From: Apoderus coryli
Lineage: Eukaryota > Arthropoda > Insecta > Coleoptera > Attelabidae
Direction: 5' to 3'
Length of the DNA stretch: 64,000 nt
Assembly (NCBI GenBank): GCA_911728435.2
Contig: CAJVRQ020000084.1
Location: 46,081 to 110,080, forward strand
In this document: positions 10,307 to 22,460 of the stretch, one piece after another
Position numbering within the stretch: the stretch's first letter is position 1
Layout of the letters: each line of letters starts with the position of its first letter
Translations under genes and position numbers: made by a program
The notes under the pieces: model-generated
Told to the model about the DNA's origin: nothing
Database searches by the model: none
Seen by the model: the letters and a program-made list of their open reading frames with translations, nothing else

Positions 10307-10310
10307 AATT
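10307..10310. other. Target-site duplication, left, copy 2 (AATT)
   Basis: AATT abuts the left TIR as in copy 1, although the monomer beyond it differs (CTTATTCTAATT here, CTTAATCTAATT at copy 1). Confidence 0.55.
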
Positions 10311-10342
10311 GAAGACCTCGGTGCAAAAACCGGACAAGTCCA
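10311..10342 (+). repeat. Left terminal inverted repeat, copy 2
   Basis: 32-bp terminus identical to that of copy 1; the exact reverse complement of 12009-12040. Confidence 0.95.
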
Positions 10343-10524
10343 CTTTTTGGCAAATTTTGGTTTTTTTGTTACATTGATGTATTAATGTATTGGCGATCGT
10401 TTGGTACAAGAATCAGCCATGTCCACATCAGAATAACGTTCATATAACAGTTAAAGACTTGTCCGATCGCATTCTTGGTTGCAAAAAACAGTCAAGTCCA
10501 GGACTTGTCCGGTTTTTGCACCGA
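10318..10524. repeat. 5' fold-back unit of transposon copy 2
   Basis: The TIR core 10318-10341 is inverted at 10501-10524 (24 bp), as in copy 1. Confidence 0.85.
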
Positions 10525-10588
10525 CACAAAAAAAGTGGTAGGGACAAGACTATATGGGGGGGCGCACAATATATCTTTATAATAATAA

Positions 10589-11395
10589 TGTAAACCAAGA
10601 GTTTCATATGACTTTTATCACCGTCAGTTTCGCATGAATCATAATATAAGTTTCGGAACTCCCCGGTCCGATACATGCCAAAAATGTGATATTCTAAAGA
10701 ATGCTATTCAAGCCGAACAAGATATTAACGCAAAAGAAGATTTAAAACTACAAAAACATGTGCATATCAGAAAATCTGAAGCATTTTATACTGCTCTAAA
10801 GGAAAAAACACAATTAACTAAAACGGATGATTCAATAGAAATGCTTTGTTTTGACTTCCAGCAAAACCTTCCGTTGCCTCATGTTCCTGCTGGGGACGTT
10901 TTTTATAAACGCCAAGTATGGCTATACAACTTTTGCATATTTTCCGGCAAAACTGGAGTCTCCACATTCTTCATGTATGATGAGGTTACGTCAAGAAAGG
11001 GCAACAATGAGGTAATTAGTTTCCTTCAACATTACGTTGAAACGTTTTTGCCAGATACTGTAACAACCCTTTACTTGTTTTCCGACAACGCTTTTGCGCA
11101 GAATAAGAACCAAACTATGGTTAATTATCTCTTTACGCTAGTTAATACAAACAACAAGATAAAACGAGTGATCCACCAATATCCAGAGCCCGGTCACAGT
11201 TTCCTGCCTTGCGACCGTTCTTTTGGATTAATGGAAAAGGCAAAAAGGAGAAAGGAACGAATACATGTACCAGAAGAATGGAAGCAATTAGTACGCAACA
11301 CGTCCAAACAATTTCGAGTAGTGGAAATAAATCAAGATATGATTAGAGACTTTACTAACCATTTTAAACCAATTTTTAAAAACGACTTTTTCTAA
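10589..11395 (+). pseudogene. Transposase catalytic fragment, copy 2 (longest frame, 253 aa from ATG 10634)
   Basis: The longest open frame in the window. Opening after TAA stops at 10589, it carries VSYDFYHRQFR before the first ATG (10634), then CxxC at residues 15-18, CFDFQQ (D74), FYKRQVWLYNF, FSDNAFAQNKN (D151), PEPGHSFLPCDRSF (H187, D194) and E201, continuing through EINQDMIRDF to KNDFF before the TAA at 11393-11395. Related transposases are usually several hundred residues longer, with an N-terminal part missing here. The 3' part is displaced by a frameshift at the TTTTT run 11387-11391. It probably bound and cut transposon ends in the nucleus when intact. I treat it as a relic; the family name is inferred from motifs only. 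Confidence 0.82.
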
Positions 11396-11750
11396 CACAG
11401 AAAACAAGACCAAATTTCTTATTTCGATTTATCGCTTACTCAAATACGAAAAGGGATCTAACTTTATTGAATGCAGCCTTTCTACCTCGCTTCCAATTCT
11501 CACTAAATATTCCGGATTAAAACCTGGAGCAGTTGTGTCACTGCCAACATCTAAAATGACCCAAGTGTATCCTTTACCTCTTAATGAAAAAAAGGCCAAA
11601 GACGTTAAAACCCTTGTCGCAAGATATGTCCCAGCTGCAGATCAGTGGTACTACAAACAAATATTTGGGGAAGAACCGACTGTTGAATTACCAGGTGAAG
11701 ACGTAATAGTTGAAGATGCATCCCACGAGTCCGATTCTTCATTTATTTAG
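11391..11750 (+). pseudogene. Transposase C-terminal fragment, copy 2
   Basis: About 119 open codons in the +1 frame relative to the fragment upstream, beginning right at its stop (TCT AAC, 11391 on) and ending at TAG 11748-11750. It shows LLKYEKG, LPTSKM, YPLPLNEKKAKD and WYYKQIFG plus an acidic tail, as in copy 1. That this frame becomes meaningful exactly where the other stops, at a five-T run, indicates a single-base frameshift in one ancestral gene. A spliced or programmed-frameshift gene is possible but has no other support. Confidence 0.66.
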
Positions 11751-11792
11751 ATTTACTGTTTTTCCATTGTACTGATTTGCATTTTTTTTTAT

Positions 11793-11798
11793 AATAAA
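11793..11798 (+). promoter_or_regulatory. Candidate polyadenylation signal, copy 2
   Basis: AATAAA 43 bp after the last transposase stop, the counterpart of the signal in copy 1. Confidence 0.4.
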
Positions 11799-11816
11799 AA
11801 CATTAAAACTACTTTT

Positions 11817-12033
11817 TCGGTGCAAAAACCGGACAAGTCCATATTTTAAAAAAACAATAGCTTATAAGGTGTTTTGTAATAATGTTGTTTGATGTTCCAC
11901 AATAGCGTGTATCCTTAATATCAACAACAAAAAGCATGTAGTAATCTCTGATTAAAGAGTACTTAAAAACTGAAAAGTTTTTTCCATTTTCTCAAAACTT
12001 ATAAAATATGGACTTGTCCGGTTTTTGCACCGA
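11817..12033. repeat. 3' fold-back unit of transposon copy 2
   Basis: The 32-bp arm 11817-11848 is the perfect inverted repeat of 12002-12033, identical to copy 1. Confidence 0.86.
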
Positions 12034-12040
12034 GGTCTTC
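12009..12040 (-). repeat. Right terminal inverted repeat, copy 2
   Basis: 32 bp ending CCGAGGTCTTC, a perfect inverted match to 10311-10342. Confidence 0.95.
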
Positions 12041-12044
12041 AATC
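12041..12044. other. Target-site duplication, right, copy 2 (AATC)
   Basis: The same AATC scar as copy 1, followed by the same GAATAAT substitution in the interrupted monomer. This is evidence of common descent of the right junction. Confidence 0.6.
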
Positions 12045-13850
12045 TCTTTTGAATAATAAAATTTACTTTTAAATTCTAAGTGAGAAAACAGCTTTTTGGA
12101 GCCATTTGAAAAGTTTAATTCTAAATAACAAAATTTTAGTAACAAAACGCTATAATTCGTTCTAAATTGCTTATTTACGCTTAATCTAACTTAGTTTCAC
12201 TAATAAAATTTACTTTTAAATTCTAAGTGAGAAAACAGCTTTTTGGCAGTCATTTTAACGTTTAATTCTAAATAACAAAATTTAATAACAAAACGCGCGA
12301 AATCGTTCTAATTCGCTTTTTTATGCTTAATCTAATTTCTTTAGACTAATAAAATTTACTTTTAAATTCTAAGTGAGAAAACTGCTTTTTGGAGCCATTT
12401 GAAAAGTTTAATTCTAAATAGCAAAATTTTAGTAACAAAACGCGCTAAATCGTTCTAATTTGCTTTTTTATGCTTAATCTAATTTCTTTTGACTAATAAA
12501 ATTTACTTTTAATTTCTAAGTGAGAAAACAGCTTTTTGGGAGCCATTTTAAACGTTTAATTCTAAATAACAAAATTTTAGTAACAAAACGCTCTAATTCG
12601 TTCTAAATTGCTTATTTACGCTTAATCTAACTTAGTTTCACTAATAAAATTTACTTTTAAATTCTAAGTGAGAAAACAGCATTTTGGGAGCCATTTGAAA
12701 AGTTTAATTCTAAATAACAAAGTTTTAGTAACAAAACGCTCTAATTCGTTCTGATTTGCTTTTTTATGCTTAATCTAAATTCTTTTGACTAATAAAATTT
12801 ACTTTTAAATTCTAAGTGAGAAAACAGCTTTTTGGGAGCCATTTGAAAAGTTTAATTCTAAATAACAAAATTTTAGTAACAAAACGCTCTAATTCGTTCT
12901 AGTTTGCTTTTTTATGCTTAATCTAATTTCTTTTGACTAATAAAATTTACTTCTAATTTCTAAGTGAGAAAACAGCTTTTTGGGAGCCATTTGAACGTTT
13001 AATTCTAAATAACAAAATTTTAGTAACAAAACGCGCTAAATCGTTCTAATTTGGTTTTTTATGCTTAATCTAAATTCTTTTGACTAATAAAATTTACTTC
13101 TAATTTCTAAGTGAGAAAACAGCTTTTTGGGAGACATTTGAACGTTTAATTCTAAATAACAAAATTTTAGTAACAAAACGCGCTAAAACGTTCTAATTTG
13201 CTTTTTTATGCTTAATCTAATTTCTTTTAACTAATATAATTTACTTTTACTTGCTAAGTGAGAAAACAGCTTTTTGGGAGCCATTTGAAAAGTTTAATTC
13301 TAAATAACAAAATTTTAGTAACAAAACGCTCTAATTCGTTCTAATTTGCTTTTTTATGCTTAATCTAATTTCATTTGACTAATAAAATTTACTTTTAAAT
13401 TCTAAATGAGAAAACAGCTTTTTGGGAGCCATTTGAAAAGTTTAATTCTAAATAACAAAATTTTAGTAACAAAACGCTCTAATTCGTTCTAATTTGCTTT
13501 TTTATGCTTAATCTAATTTCTTTAGACTAATAAAATTTACTTTTAAATTCTAAGTGAGAAAACAGCTTTTTGGAGCCATTTGAAAAGTTTAATTCTAAAT
13601 AACAAAATTTTAGTAACAAAACGCGCTAAATCGTTCTAATTTGCTTTTTTAGCTTAGTCTAATTTCTTTAGACTAATAAAGTTTACTTTTAATTTCTAAG
13701 TGAGAAAACAGCTTTTTGGAGCCATTTGAAAAGTTTAATTCTAAATAACAAAATTTTAGTAACAAAACGCGCTAAATCGTTCTAATTTGCTTTTTTAGCT
13801 TAGTCTAATTTCTTTAGACTAATAAAGTTTACTTTTAATTTCTAAGTGAG
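12041..13850 (+). repeat. 147/148-bp satellite array right of transposon copy 2
   Basis: About 12 monomers that duplicate those at 6469-8280: the same GAATAAT and CGCTATAATTCG scars, CGCGCGAAATCG (12294), CAGCATTTT (12679) and the paired TTTTTTAGCTTAGTC monomers (about 13648 and 13795). No gene or other sequence. Confidence 0.96.
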
Positions 13851-14790
13851 AAAACAGCTTTTTGGGAGCCATTTTAAACGTTTAATTCTAAATAACAAAA
13901 TTTTACTAACAAAACGCTCTAATTCGTTCTAAGTTGCTTATTTACGCTTAATCTAACTTAGTTTCACTAATAAAATTTACTTTTAATTTCTAAGTGAGAA
14001 AACAGCTTTTTGGGAGCCATTTGAAAAGTTTAATTCTAAATAACAAAATTTTAGTAACAAAACGCTCTAATTCGTTCTAATTTGCTTTTTTATGCTTAAT
14101 CTAAATTCTTTTGACTAATAAAATTTACTTTTAAATTCTAAGTGAGAAAACAGCTTTTTGGGAGCCATTTGAAAAGTTTAATTCTAAATAACAAAATTTT
14201 AGTAACAAAACGCTCTAATTCGTTCTAATTTGCTTTTTTATGCTTAATCTAATTTCTTTTGACTAATAAAATTTACTTCTAATTTCTAAGTGAGAAAACA
14301 GCTTTTTGGGAGCCATTTGAACGTTTAATTCTAAATAACAAAATTTTAGTAACAAAACGCGCTAAATCGTTCTAATTTGGTTTTTTATGCTTAATCTAAT
14401 TTCTTTTGACTAATAAAATTTACTTCTAATTTCTAAGTGAGAAAACAGCTTTTTGGGAGCCATTTGAACGTTTAATTCTAAATAACAAAATTTTAGTAAC
14501 AAAACGCGCTAAATCGTTCTAATTTGCTTTTTTATGCTTAATCTAATTTCTTTTGACTAATAAAATTTACTTCTAATTTCTAAGTGAGAAAACAGCTTTT
14601 TGGGAGCCATTTGAACGTTTAATTCTAAATAACAAAATTTTAGTAACAAAACGCGCTAAATCGTTCTAATTTGGTTTTTTATGCTTAATCTAATTTCTTT
14701 TGACTAATAAAATTTACTTCTAATTTCTAAGTGAGAAAACAGCTTTTTGGGAGCCATTTGAACGTTTAATTCTAAATAACAAAATTTTAG

Positions 14791-17700
14791 TATCAAAACG
14801 CGCTAAATCGTTCTAATTTGCTTTTTTATGCTTAATCTAATTTCTTTTGACTAATAAAATTTAGTTTTAATTTCTAAATGAGAAAACAGCTTTTTGGGAG
14901 CCATTTGAAAAGTTTAATTCTAAATAACAAAGTTTTAGTAACAAAACGCTCTAATTCGTTCTAATTTGCTTTTTTATGCTTAATCTAAATTCTTTTGACT
15001 AATAAAATTTACTTTAAATTCTAAGTGAGAAAACAGCTTTTTGGGAGCCATTTGAAAAGTTTAATTCTAAATAACAAAATTTTAGTAACAAAACGCTCTA
15101 ATTCGTTCTAATTTGCTTTTTTATGCTTAATCTAATTTATTTTCACTAATAAAATTTACTTCTAATTTCTAAGTGAGAAAACAGCTTTTTGGGAGCCATT
15201 TGAACGTTTAATTCTAAATAACAAAATTTTAGTAACAAAACGCTCTAATTCGTTCTAAATTGCTTATTTACGCTTAATCTAACTTAGTTTCACTAATAAA
15301 ATTTACTTCTAATTTCTAAGTGAGAAAACAGCTTTTTGGCAGCCATTTGAACGTTTAATTCTAAATAACAAAATTTTAGTAACAAAACGTTCTAATTCGT
15401 TCTAAATTGCTTACTTACGCTTAATCTAACTTATTTTCACTAATAAAATTTACTTTTAAATTCTAATTGAGAAAACAGCTTTTTGGGAGCCATTTGAAAA
15501 GTTGAATTCTAAATAACAAAATTTTAGTAACAAAACGCTCTAATTCGTTCTAATTTGCTTTTTTATGCTTAATCTAATTTCTTTTGACTAATAAAATTTA
15601 CTTTTAAATTCTAAGTGAGAAAACAGCTTTTTGGGAGCCATTTGAAAAGTTAAATTCTAAATAACAAAATTGTAATAACAAAACGCTCTGATTCGTTCTA
15701 ATTTGCTTTTTTAATGCTTAGTCTAATTTCTTTTGACTAATAAAATTTACTTTTAAATTCTAAGTGAGAAAACAGCTTTTTGGGAGCCATTTGAAAAGTT
15801 TAATTCTAAATAACAAAATTTTAGTAACAAAACGCTCTAATTCGTTCTAATTTGCTTTTTTATGCTTAATCTAATTTCTTTTGACTAATAAAATTTACTT
15901 TTAAATTCTAAGTGAGAAAACAGCTTTTTGGGAGCCATTTGAAAAGTTTAATTCTAAATAACAAAATTTAAGTAACAAAACGCTCTAATTCGTTCTAATT
16001 TGCTTTTTTATGCTTAATCTAATTTCTTTAGACTAATAAAATTTACTTTTAAATTCTAAGTGAGAAAACTGCTTTTTGGAGCCATTTGAAAAGTTTAATT
16101 CTAAATAGCAAAATTTTAGTAACAAAACGCGCTAAATCGTTCTAATTTGCTTTTTTATGCTTAATCTAATTTCTTTTGACTAATAAAATTTACTTTTAAT
16201 TTCTAAGTGAGAAAACAGCTTTTTGGGAGCCATTTTAAACGTTTAATTCTAAATAACAAAATTTTAGTAACAAAACGCTCTAATTCGTTCTAGTTTGCTT
16301 TTTTATGCTTAATCTAATTTCTTTTGACTAATAAAATTTACTTCTAATTTCTAAGTGAGAAAACAGCTTTTTGGGAGCCATTTGAACGTTTAATTCTAAA
16401 TAACAAAATTTTAGTAACAAAACGCGCTAAATCGTTCTAATTTGGTTTTTTATGCTTAATCTAAATTCTTTTGACTAATAAAATTTACTTCTAATTTCTA
16501 AGTGAGAAAACAGCTTTTTGGGAGACATTTGAACGTTTAATTCTAAATAACAAAATTTTAGTAACAAAACGCGCTAAAACGTTCTAATTTGCTTTTTTAT
16601 GCTTAATCTAATTTCTTTTGACTAATATAATTTACTTTTACTTGCTAAGTGAAAAAACAGCTTTTTGGGAGCCATTTGAAAAGTTTAATTCTAAATAACA
16701 AAATTTTAGTAACAAAACGCTCTAATTCGTTCTAATTTGCTTTTTTATGCTTAATCTAATTTCTTTTGACTAATAAAATTTACTTTTAAATTCTAAGTGA
16801 GAAAACAGCTTTTTGGGAGCCATTTGAAAAGTTTAATTCTAAATAACAAAATTTTAGTAACAAAACGCTCTAATTCGTTCTAATTTGCTTTTTTATGCTT
16901 AATCTAATTTCTTTAGACTAATAAAATTTACTTTTAAATTCTAAGTGAGAAAACAGCTTTTTGGAGCCATTTGAAAAGTTTAATTCTAAATAACAAAATT
17001 TTAGTAACAAAACGCGCTAAATCGTTCTAATTTGCTTTTTTAGCTTAGTCTAATTTCTTTAGACTAATAAAGTTTACTTTTAATTTCTAAGTGAGAAAAC
17101 AGCTTTTTGGGAGCCATTTGAAACGTTTAATTTTAAATAACAAAATTTTACTAACAAAACGCGCTAAATCGTTCTAATTTGCTTTTTTATGCTTAATCTA
17201 ATTTCTTTTGACTAATAAAATTTACTTTTAATTTCTAAGTGAGAAAACAGCTTTTTGGGAGCCATTTTAAACGTTTAATTCTAAATAACAAAATTTTACT
17301 AACAAAACGCTCTAATTCGTTCTAAATTGCTTATTTACGCTTAATCTAACTTAGTTTCACTAATAAAATTTACTTTTAAATTCTAAGTGAGAAAACAGCT
17401 TTTTGGGAGCCATTTGAAAAGTTTAATTCTAAATAACAAAATTTTAGTAACAAAACGCTCTAATTCGTTCTAATTTGCTTTTTTATGCTTAATCTAATTT
17501 CTTTTGACTAATAAAATTTACTTTTAAATTCTAAGTGAGAAAACAGCTTTTTGGGAGCCATTTGAAAAGTTTAATTCTAAATAACAAAATTTTAGTAACA
17601 AAACGCTCTAATTCGTTCTAATTTGCTTTTTTATGCTTAATCTAATTTCTTTTGACTAATAAAATTTACTTCTAATTTCTAAGTGAGAAAACAGCTTTTT

Positions 17701-18183
17701 GGGAGCCATTTGAACGTTTAATTCTAAATAACAAAATTTTAGTAACAAAACGCGCTAAATCGTTCTAATTTGGTTTTTTATGCTTAATCTAATTTCTTTT
17801 GACTAATAAAATTTACTTCTAATTTCTAAGTGAGAAAACAGCTTTTTGGGAGCCATTTGAACATTTAATTCTAAATAACAAAATTTTAGTAACAAAACGC
17901 GCTAAATCGTTCTAATTTGCTTTTTTATGCTTAATCTAATTTCTTTTGACTAATAAAATTTACTTCTAATTTCTAAGTGAGAAAACAGCTTTTTGGGAGC
18001 CATTTGAACGTTTAATTCTAAATAACAAAATTTTAGTAACAAAACGCGCTAAATCGTTCTAATTTGGTTTTTTATGCTTAATCTAATTTCTTTTGACTAA
18101 TAAAATTTACTTCTAATTTCTAAGTGAGAAAACAGCTTTTTGGGAGCCATTTGAACGTTTAATTCTAAATAACAAAATTTTAG
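14791..18183 (+). repeat. HOR type A, 3,393 bp (23 monomers)
   Basis: Measured from one AGTATCAAAAC marker to the next; its counterpart in the second super-unit is 26444... shifted by phase at 27323-30716, also 3,393 bp by the AATTGTAATAAC marker. It has the same monomer order as the longer HORs but lacks about six monomers present in type B. Confidence 0.8.
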
Positions 18184-21100
18184 TATCAAAACGCGCTAAA
18201 TCGTTCTAATTTGCTTTTTTATGCTTAATCTAATTTCTTTTGACTAATAAAATTTAGTTTTAATTTCTAAATGAGAAAACAGCTTTTTGGGAGCCATTTG
18301 AAAAGTTTAATTCTAAATAACAAAGTTTTAGTAACAAAACGCTCTAATTCGTTCTAATTTGCTTTTTTATGCTTAATCTAAATTCTTTTGACTAATAAAA
18401 TTTACTTTAAATTCTAAGTGAGAAAACAGCTTTTTGGGAGCCATTTGAAAAGTTTAATTCTAAATAACAAAATTTTAGTAACAAAACGCTCTAATTCGTG
18501 CTAATTTGCTTTTTTATGCTTAATCTAATTTCTTTTGACTAATAAAATTTACTTCTAATTTCTAAGTGAGAAAACAGCTTTTTGGGAGCCATTTGAACGT
18601 TTAATTCTAAATAACAAAATTTTAGTAACAAAACGCTCTAATTCGTTCTAAATTGCTTATTTACGCTTAATCTAACTTATTTTCACTAATAAAATTTACT
18701 TTTAAATTCTAAGTGAGAAAACAGCTTTTTGGCAGCCATTTGAACGTTTAATTCTAAATAACAAAATTTTAGTAACAAAACGTTCTAATTCGTTCTAAAT
18801 TGCTTACTTACGCTTAATCTAACTTATTTTCACTAATAAAATTTACTTTTAAATTCTAAGTGAGAAAACAGCTTTTTGGGAGCCATTTGAAAAGTTGAAT
18901 TCTAAATAACAAAATTTTAGTAACAAAACGCTCTAATTCGTTCTAATTTGCTTTTTTATGCTTAATCTAATTTCTTTTGACTAATAAAATTTACTTTTAA
19001 ATTCTAAGTGAGAAAACAGCTTTTTGGGAGCCATTTGAAAAGTTAAATTCTAAATAACAAAATTGTAATAACAAAACGCTCTGATTCGTTCTAATTTGCT
19101 TTTTTAATGCTTAGTCTAATTTCTTTTGACTAATAAAATTTACTTTCAAATTCTAAGTGAGAAAACAGCTTTTTGGGAGCCATTTGAAAAGTTTAATTCT
19201 AAATAACAAAATTTTAGTAACAAAACGCTCTAATTCGTTCTAATTTGCTTTTTTATGCTTAATCTAATTTCTTTTGACTAATAAAATTTACTTTTAAATT
19301 CTAAGTGAGAAAACAGCTTTTTGGGAGCCATTTGAAAAGTTTAATTCTAAATAACAAAATTTTAGTAACAAAACGCTCTAATTCGTTCTAATTTGCTTTT
19401 TTATGCTTAATCTAATTTCTTTAGACTAATAAAATTTACTTTTAAATTCTAAGTGAGAAAACAGCTTTTTGGAGCCATTTGAAAAGTTTAATTCTAAATA
19501 ACAAAATTTTAGTAACAAAACGCGCTAAATCGTTCTAATTTGCTTTTTTATGCTTAATCTAATTTCTTTTGACTAATAAAATTTACTTTTAAATTCTAAG
19601 TGAGAAAACAGCTTTTTGGGAGCCATTTGAAAAGTTTAATTCTAAATAACAAAATTTTAGTAACAAAACGCTCTAATTCGTTCTAATTTGCTTTTTTATG
19701 CTTAATCTAATTTCTTTAGACTAATAAAATTTACTTTTAAATTCTAAGTGAGAAAACAGCTTTTTGGAGCCATTTGAAAAGTTTAATTCTAAATAACAAA
19801 ATTTTAGTAACAAAACGCTCTAATTCGTTCTAAATTGCTTATTTACGCTTAATCTAACTTAGTTTCACTAATAAAATTTACTTTTAAATTCTAAGTGAGA
19901 AAACAGCTTTTTGGCAGTCATTTTAACGTTTAATTCTAAATAACAAAATTTAATAACAAAACGCGCGAAATCGTTCTAATTCGCTTTTTTATGCTTAATC
20001 TAATTTCTTTAGACTAATAAAATTTACTTTTAAATTCTAAGTGAGAAAACTGCTTTTTGGAGCCATTTGAAAAGTTTAATTCTAAATAGCAAAATTTTAG
20101 TAACAAAACGCGCTAAATCGTTCTAATTTGCTTTTTTATGCTTAATCTAATTTCTTTTGACTAATAAAATTTACTTTTAATTTCTAAGTGAGAAAACAGC
20201 TTTTTGGGAGCCATTTTAAACGTTTAATTCTAAATAACAAAATTTTAGTAACAAAACGCTCTAATTCGTTCTAAATTGCTTATTTACGCTTAATCTAACT
20301 TAGTTTCACTAATAAAATTTACTTTTAAATTCTAAGTGAGAAAACAGCATTTTGGGAGCCATTTGAAAAGTTTAATTCTAAATAACAAAGTTTTAGTAAC
20401 AAAACGCTCTAATTCGTTCTGATTTGCTTTTTTATGCTTAATCTAAATTCTTTTGACTAATAAAATTTACTTTTAAATTCTAAGTGAGAAAACAGCTTTT
20501 TGGGAGCCATTTGAAAAGTTTAATTCTAAATAACAAAATTTTAGTAACAAAACGCTCTAATTCGTTCTAATTTGCTTTTTTATGCTTAATCTAATTTCTT
20601 TTGACTAATAAAATTTACTTCTAATTTCTAAGTGAGAAAACAGCTTTTTGGGAGCCATTTGAACGTTTAATTCTAAATAACAAAATTTTAGTAACAAAAC
20701 GCGCTAAATCGTTCTAATTTGGTTTTTTATGCTTAATCTAAATTCTTTTGACTAATAAAATTTACTTCTAATTTCTAAGTGAGAAAACAGCTTTTTGGGA
20801 GACATTTGAACGTTTAATTCTAAATAACAAAATTTTAGTAACAAAACGCGCTAAAACGTTCTAATTTGCTTTTTTATGCTTAATCTAATTTCTTTTGACT
20901 AATATAATTTACTTTTACTTGCTAAGTGAGAAAACAGCTTTTTGGGAGCCATTTGAAAAGTTTAATTCTAAATAACAAAATTTTAGTAACAAAACGCTCT
21001 AATTCGTTCTAATTTGCTTTTTTATGCTTAATCTAATTTCTTTTGACTAATAAAATTTACTTTTAAATTCTAAATGAGAAAACAGCTTTTTGGGAGCCAT

Positions 21101-22460
21101 TTGAAAAGTTTAATTCTAAATAACAAAATTTTAGTAACAAAACGCTCTAATTCGTTCTAATTTGCTTTTTTATGCTTAATCTAATTTCTTTAGACTAATA
21201 AAATTTACTTTTAAATTCTAAGTGAGAAAACAGCTTTTTGGAGCCATTTGAAAAGTTTAGTTCTAAATAACAAAATTTTAGTAACAAAACGCGCTAAATC
21301 GTTCTAATTTGCTTTTTTAGCTTAGTCTAATTTCTTTAGACTAATAAAGTTTACTTTTAATTTCTAAGTGAGAAAACAGCTTTTTGGGAGCCATTTGAAA
21401 CGTTTAATTTTAAGTAACAAAATTTTACTAACAAAACGCGCTAAATCGTTCTAATTTGCTTTTTTATGCTTAATCTAATTTCTTTTGACTAATAAAATTT
21501 ACTTTTAATTTCTAAGTGAGAAAACAGCTTTTTGGGAGCCATTTTAAACGTTTAATTCTAAATAACAAAATTTTACTAACAAAACGCTCTAATTCGTTCT
21601 AAATTGCTTATTTACGCTTAATCTAACTTAGTTTCACTAATAAAATTTACTTTTAAATTCTAAGTGAGAAAAAAGCTTTTTGGGAGCCATTTGAAAAGTT
21701 TAATTCTAAATAACAAAATTTTAGTAACAAAACGCTCTAATTCGTTCTAATTTGCTTTTTTATGCTTAATCTAAATTCTTTTGACTAATAAAATTTACTT
21801 TTAAATTCTAAGTGAGAAAACAGCTTTTTGGGAGCCATTTGAAAAGTTTAATTCTAAATAACAAAATTTTAGTAACAAAACGCTCTAATTCGTTCTAATT
21901 TGCTTTTTTATGCTTAATCTAATTTCTTTTGACTAATAAAATTTACTTCTAATTTCTAAGTGAGAAAACAGCTTTTTGGGAGCCATTTGAACGTTTAATT
22001 CTAAATAACAAAATTTTAGTAACAAAACGCGCTAAATCGTTCTAATTTGGCTTTTTATGCTTAATCTAATTTCTTTTGACTAATAAAATTTACTTCTAAT
22101 TTCTAAGTGAGAAAACAGCTTTTTGGGAGCCATTTGAACATTTAATTCTAAATAACAAAATTTTAGTAACAAAACGCGCTAAATCGTTCTAATTTGCTTT
22201 TTTATGCTTAATCTAATTTCTTTTGACTAATAAAATTTACTTTTAATTTCTAAGTGAGAAAACAGCTTTTTGGGAGCCATTTGAACGTTTAATTCTAAAT
22301 AACAAAATTTTAGTAACAAAACGCGCTAAATCGTTCTAATTTGGTTTTTTATGCTTAATCTAATTTCTTTTGACTAATAAAATTTACTTCTAATTTCTAA
22401 GTGAGAAAACAGCTTTTTGGGAGCCATTTGAACGTTTAATTCTAAATAACAAAATTTTAG
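18184..22460 (+). repeat. HOR type B, 4,277 bp (29 monomers)
   Basis: Defined by the same marker. It includes the segment with CGCGCGAAATCG and CAGCATTTT (20347) that type A lacks. Its counterpart at 29837-34113 has the same length. Confidence 0.8.

Larger units (their letters stand above)
6469..10310 (+). repeat. 147/148-bp satellite array between the transposon copies
   Basis: About 26 monomers continue in the same orientation and phase as the left block; the first is split by the insertion. Useful variants: CGCTATAATTCG near 6577, a monomer with CGCGCGAAATCG at 6721, CAGCATTTT at 7106, two neighbouring TTTTTTAGCTTAGTC monomers near 8075 and 8222, and AATTGTAATAAC at 9656. The last monomer before copy 2 contains a unique CTAACT insertion. 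No coding sequence. Confidence 0.96.
10311..12040 (+). mobile_element. Sola-like DNA transposon, copy 2 (1,730 bp, defective)
   Basis: Same element as copy 1 in the same orientation. On reading, the only internal difference I found is TTC in copy 2 where copy 1 has a single A (net 2 bp), which keeps the first transposase fragment open for longer here. TIRs, fold-back units, the TTTTT-run frameshift, the AATAAA signal and the AATC right flank are identical. This copy is closer to the ancestral state but still cannot encode an intact transposase. Confidence 0.87.
9056..14640 (+). repeat. Transposon-containing tandem duplication, unit 2
   Basis: This is the second unit of the 5.57-kb duplication and contains transposon copy 2. 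It matches unit 1 monomer by monomer except in the monomer just left of the transposon, which belongs to a different variant and has a private 6-bp insertion (CTAACT at 10251-10256). There is also a GAACG/GAAAAG difference just right of the transposon. Confidence 0.85.

Noticed and set aside
4741..12040. Two independent transposon insertions at a preferred site
   Set aside because: Shared private flank variants, the same frameshift and constant offsets of about 5.57 kb over kilobases of satellite show duplication of one insertion.
4741..12040. The two elements as the long terminal repeats of one large retrotransposon
   Set aside because: Each element has its own inverted termini and transposase, and only satellite lies between them; there is no reverse transcriptase or primer-binding site.
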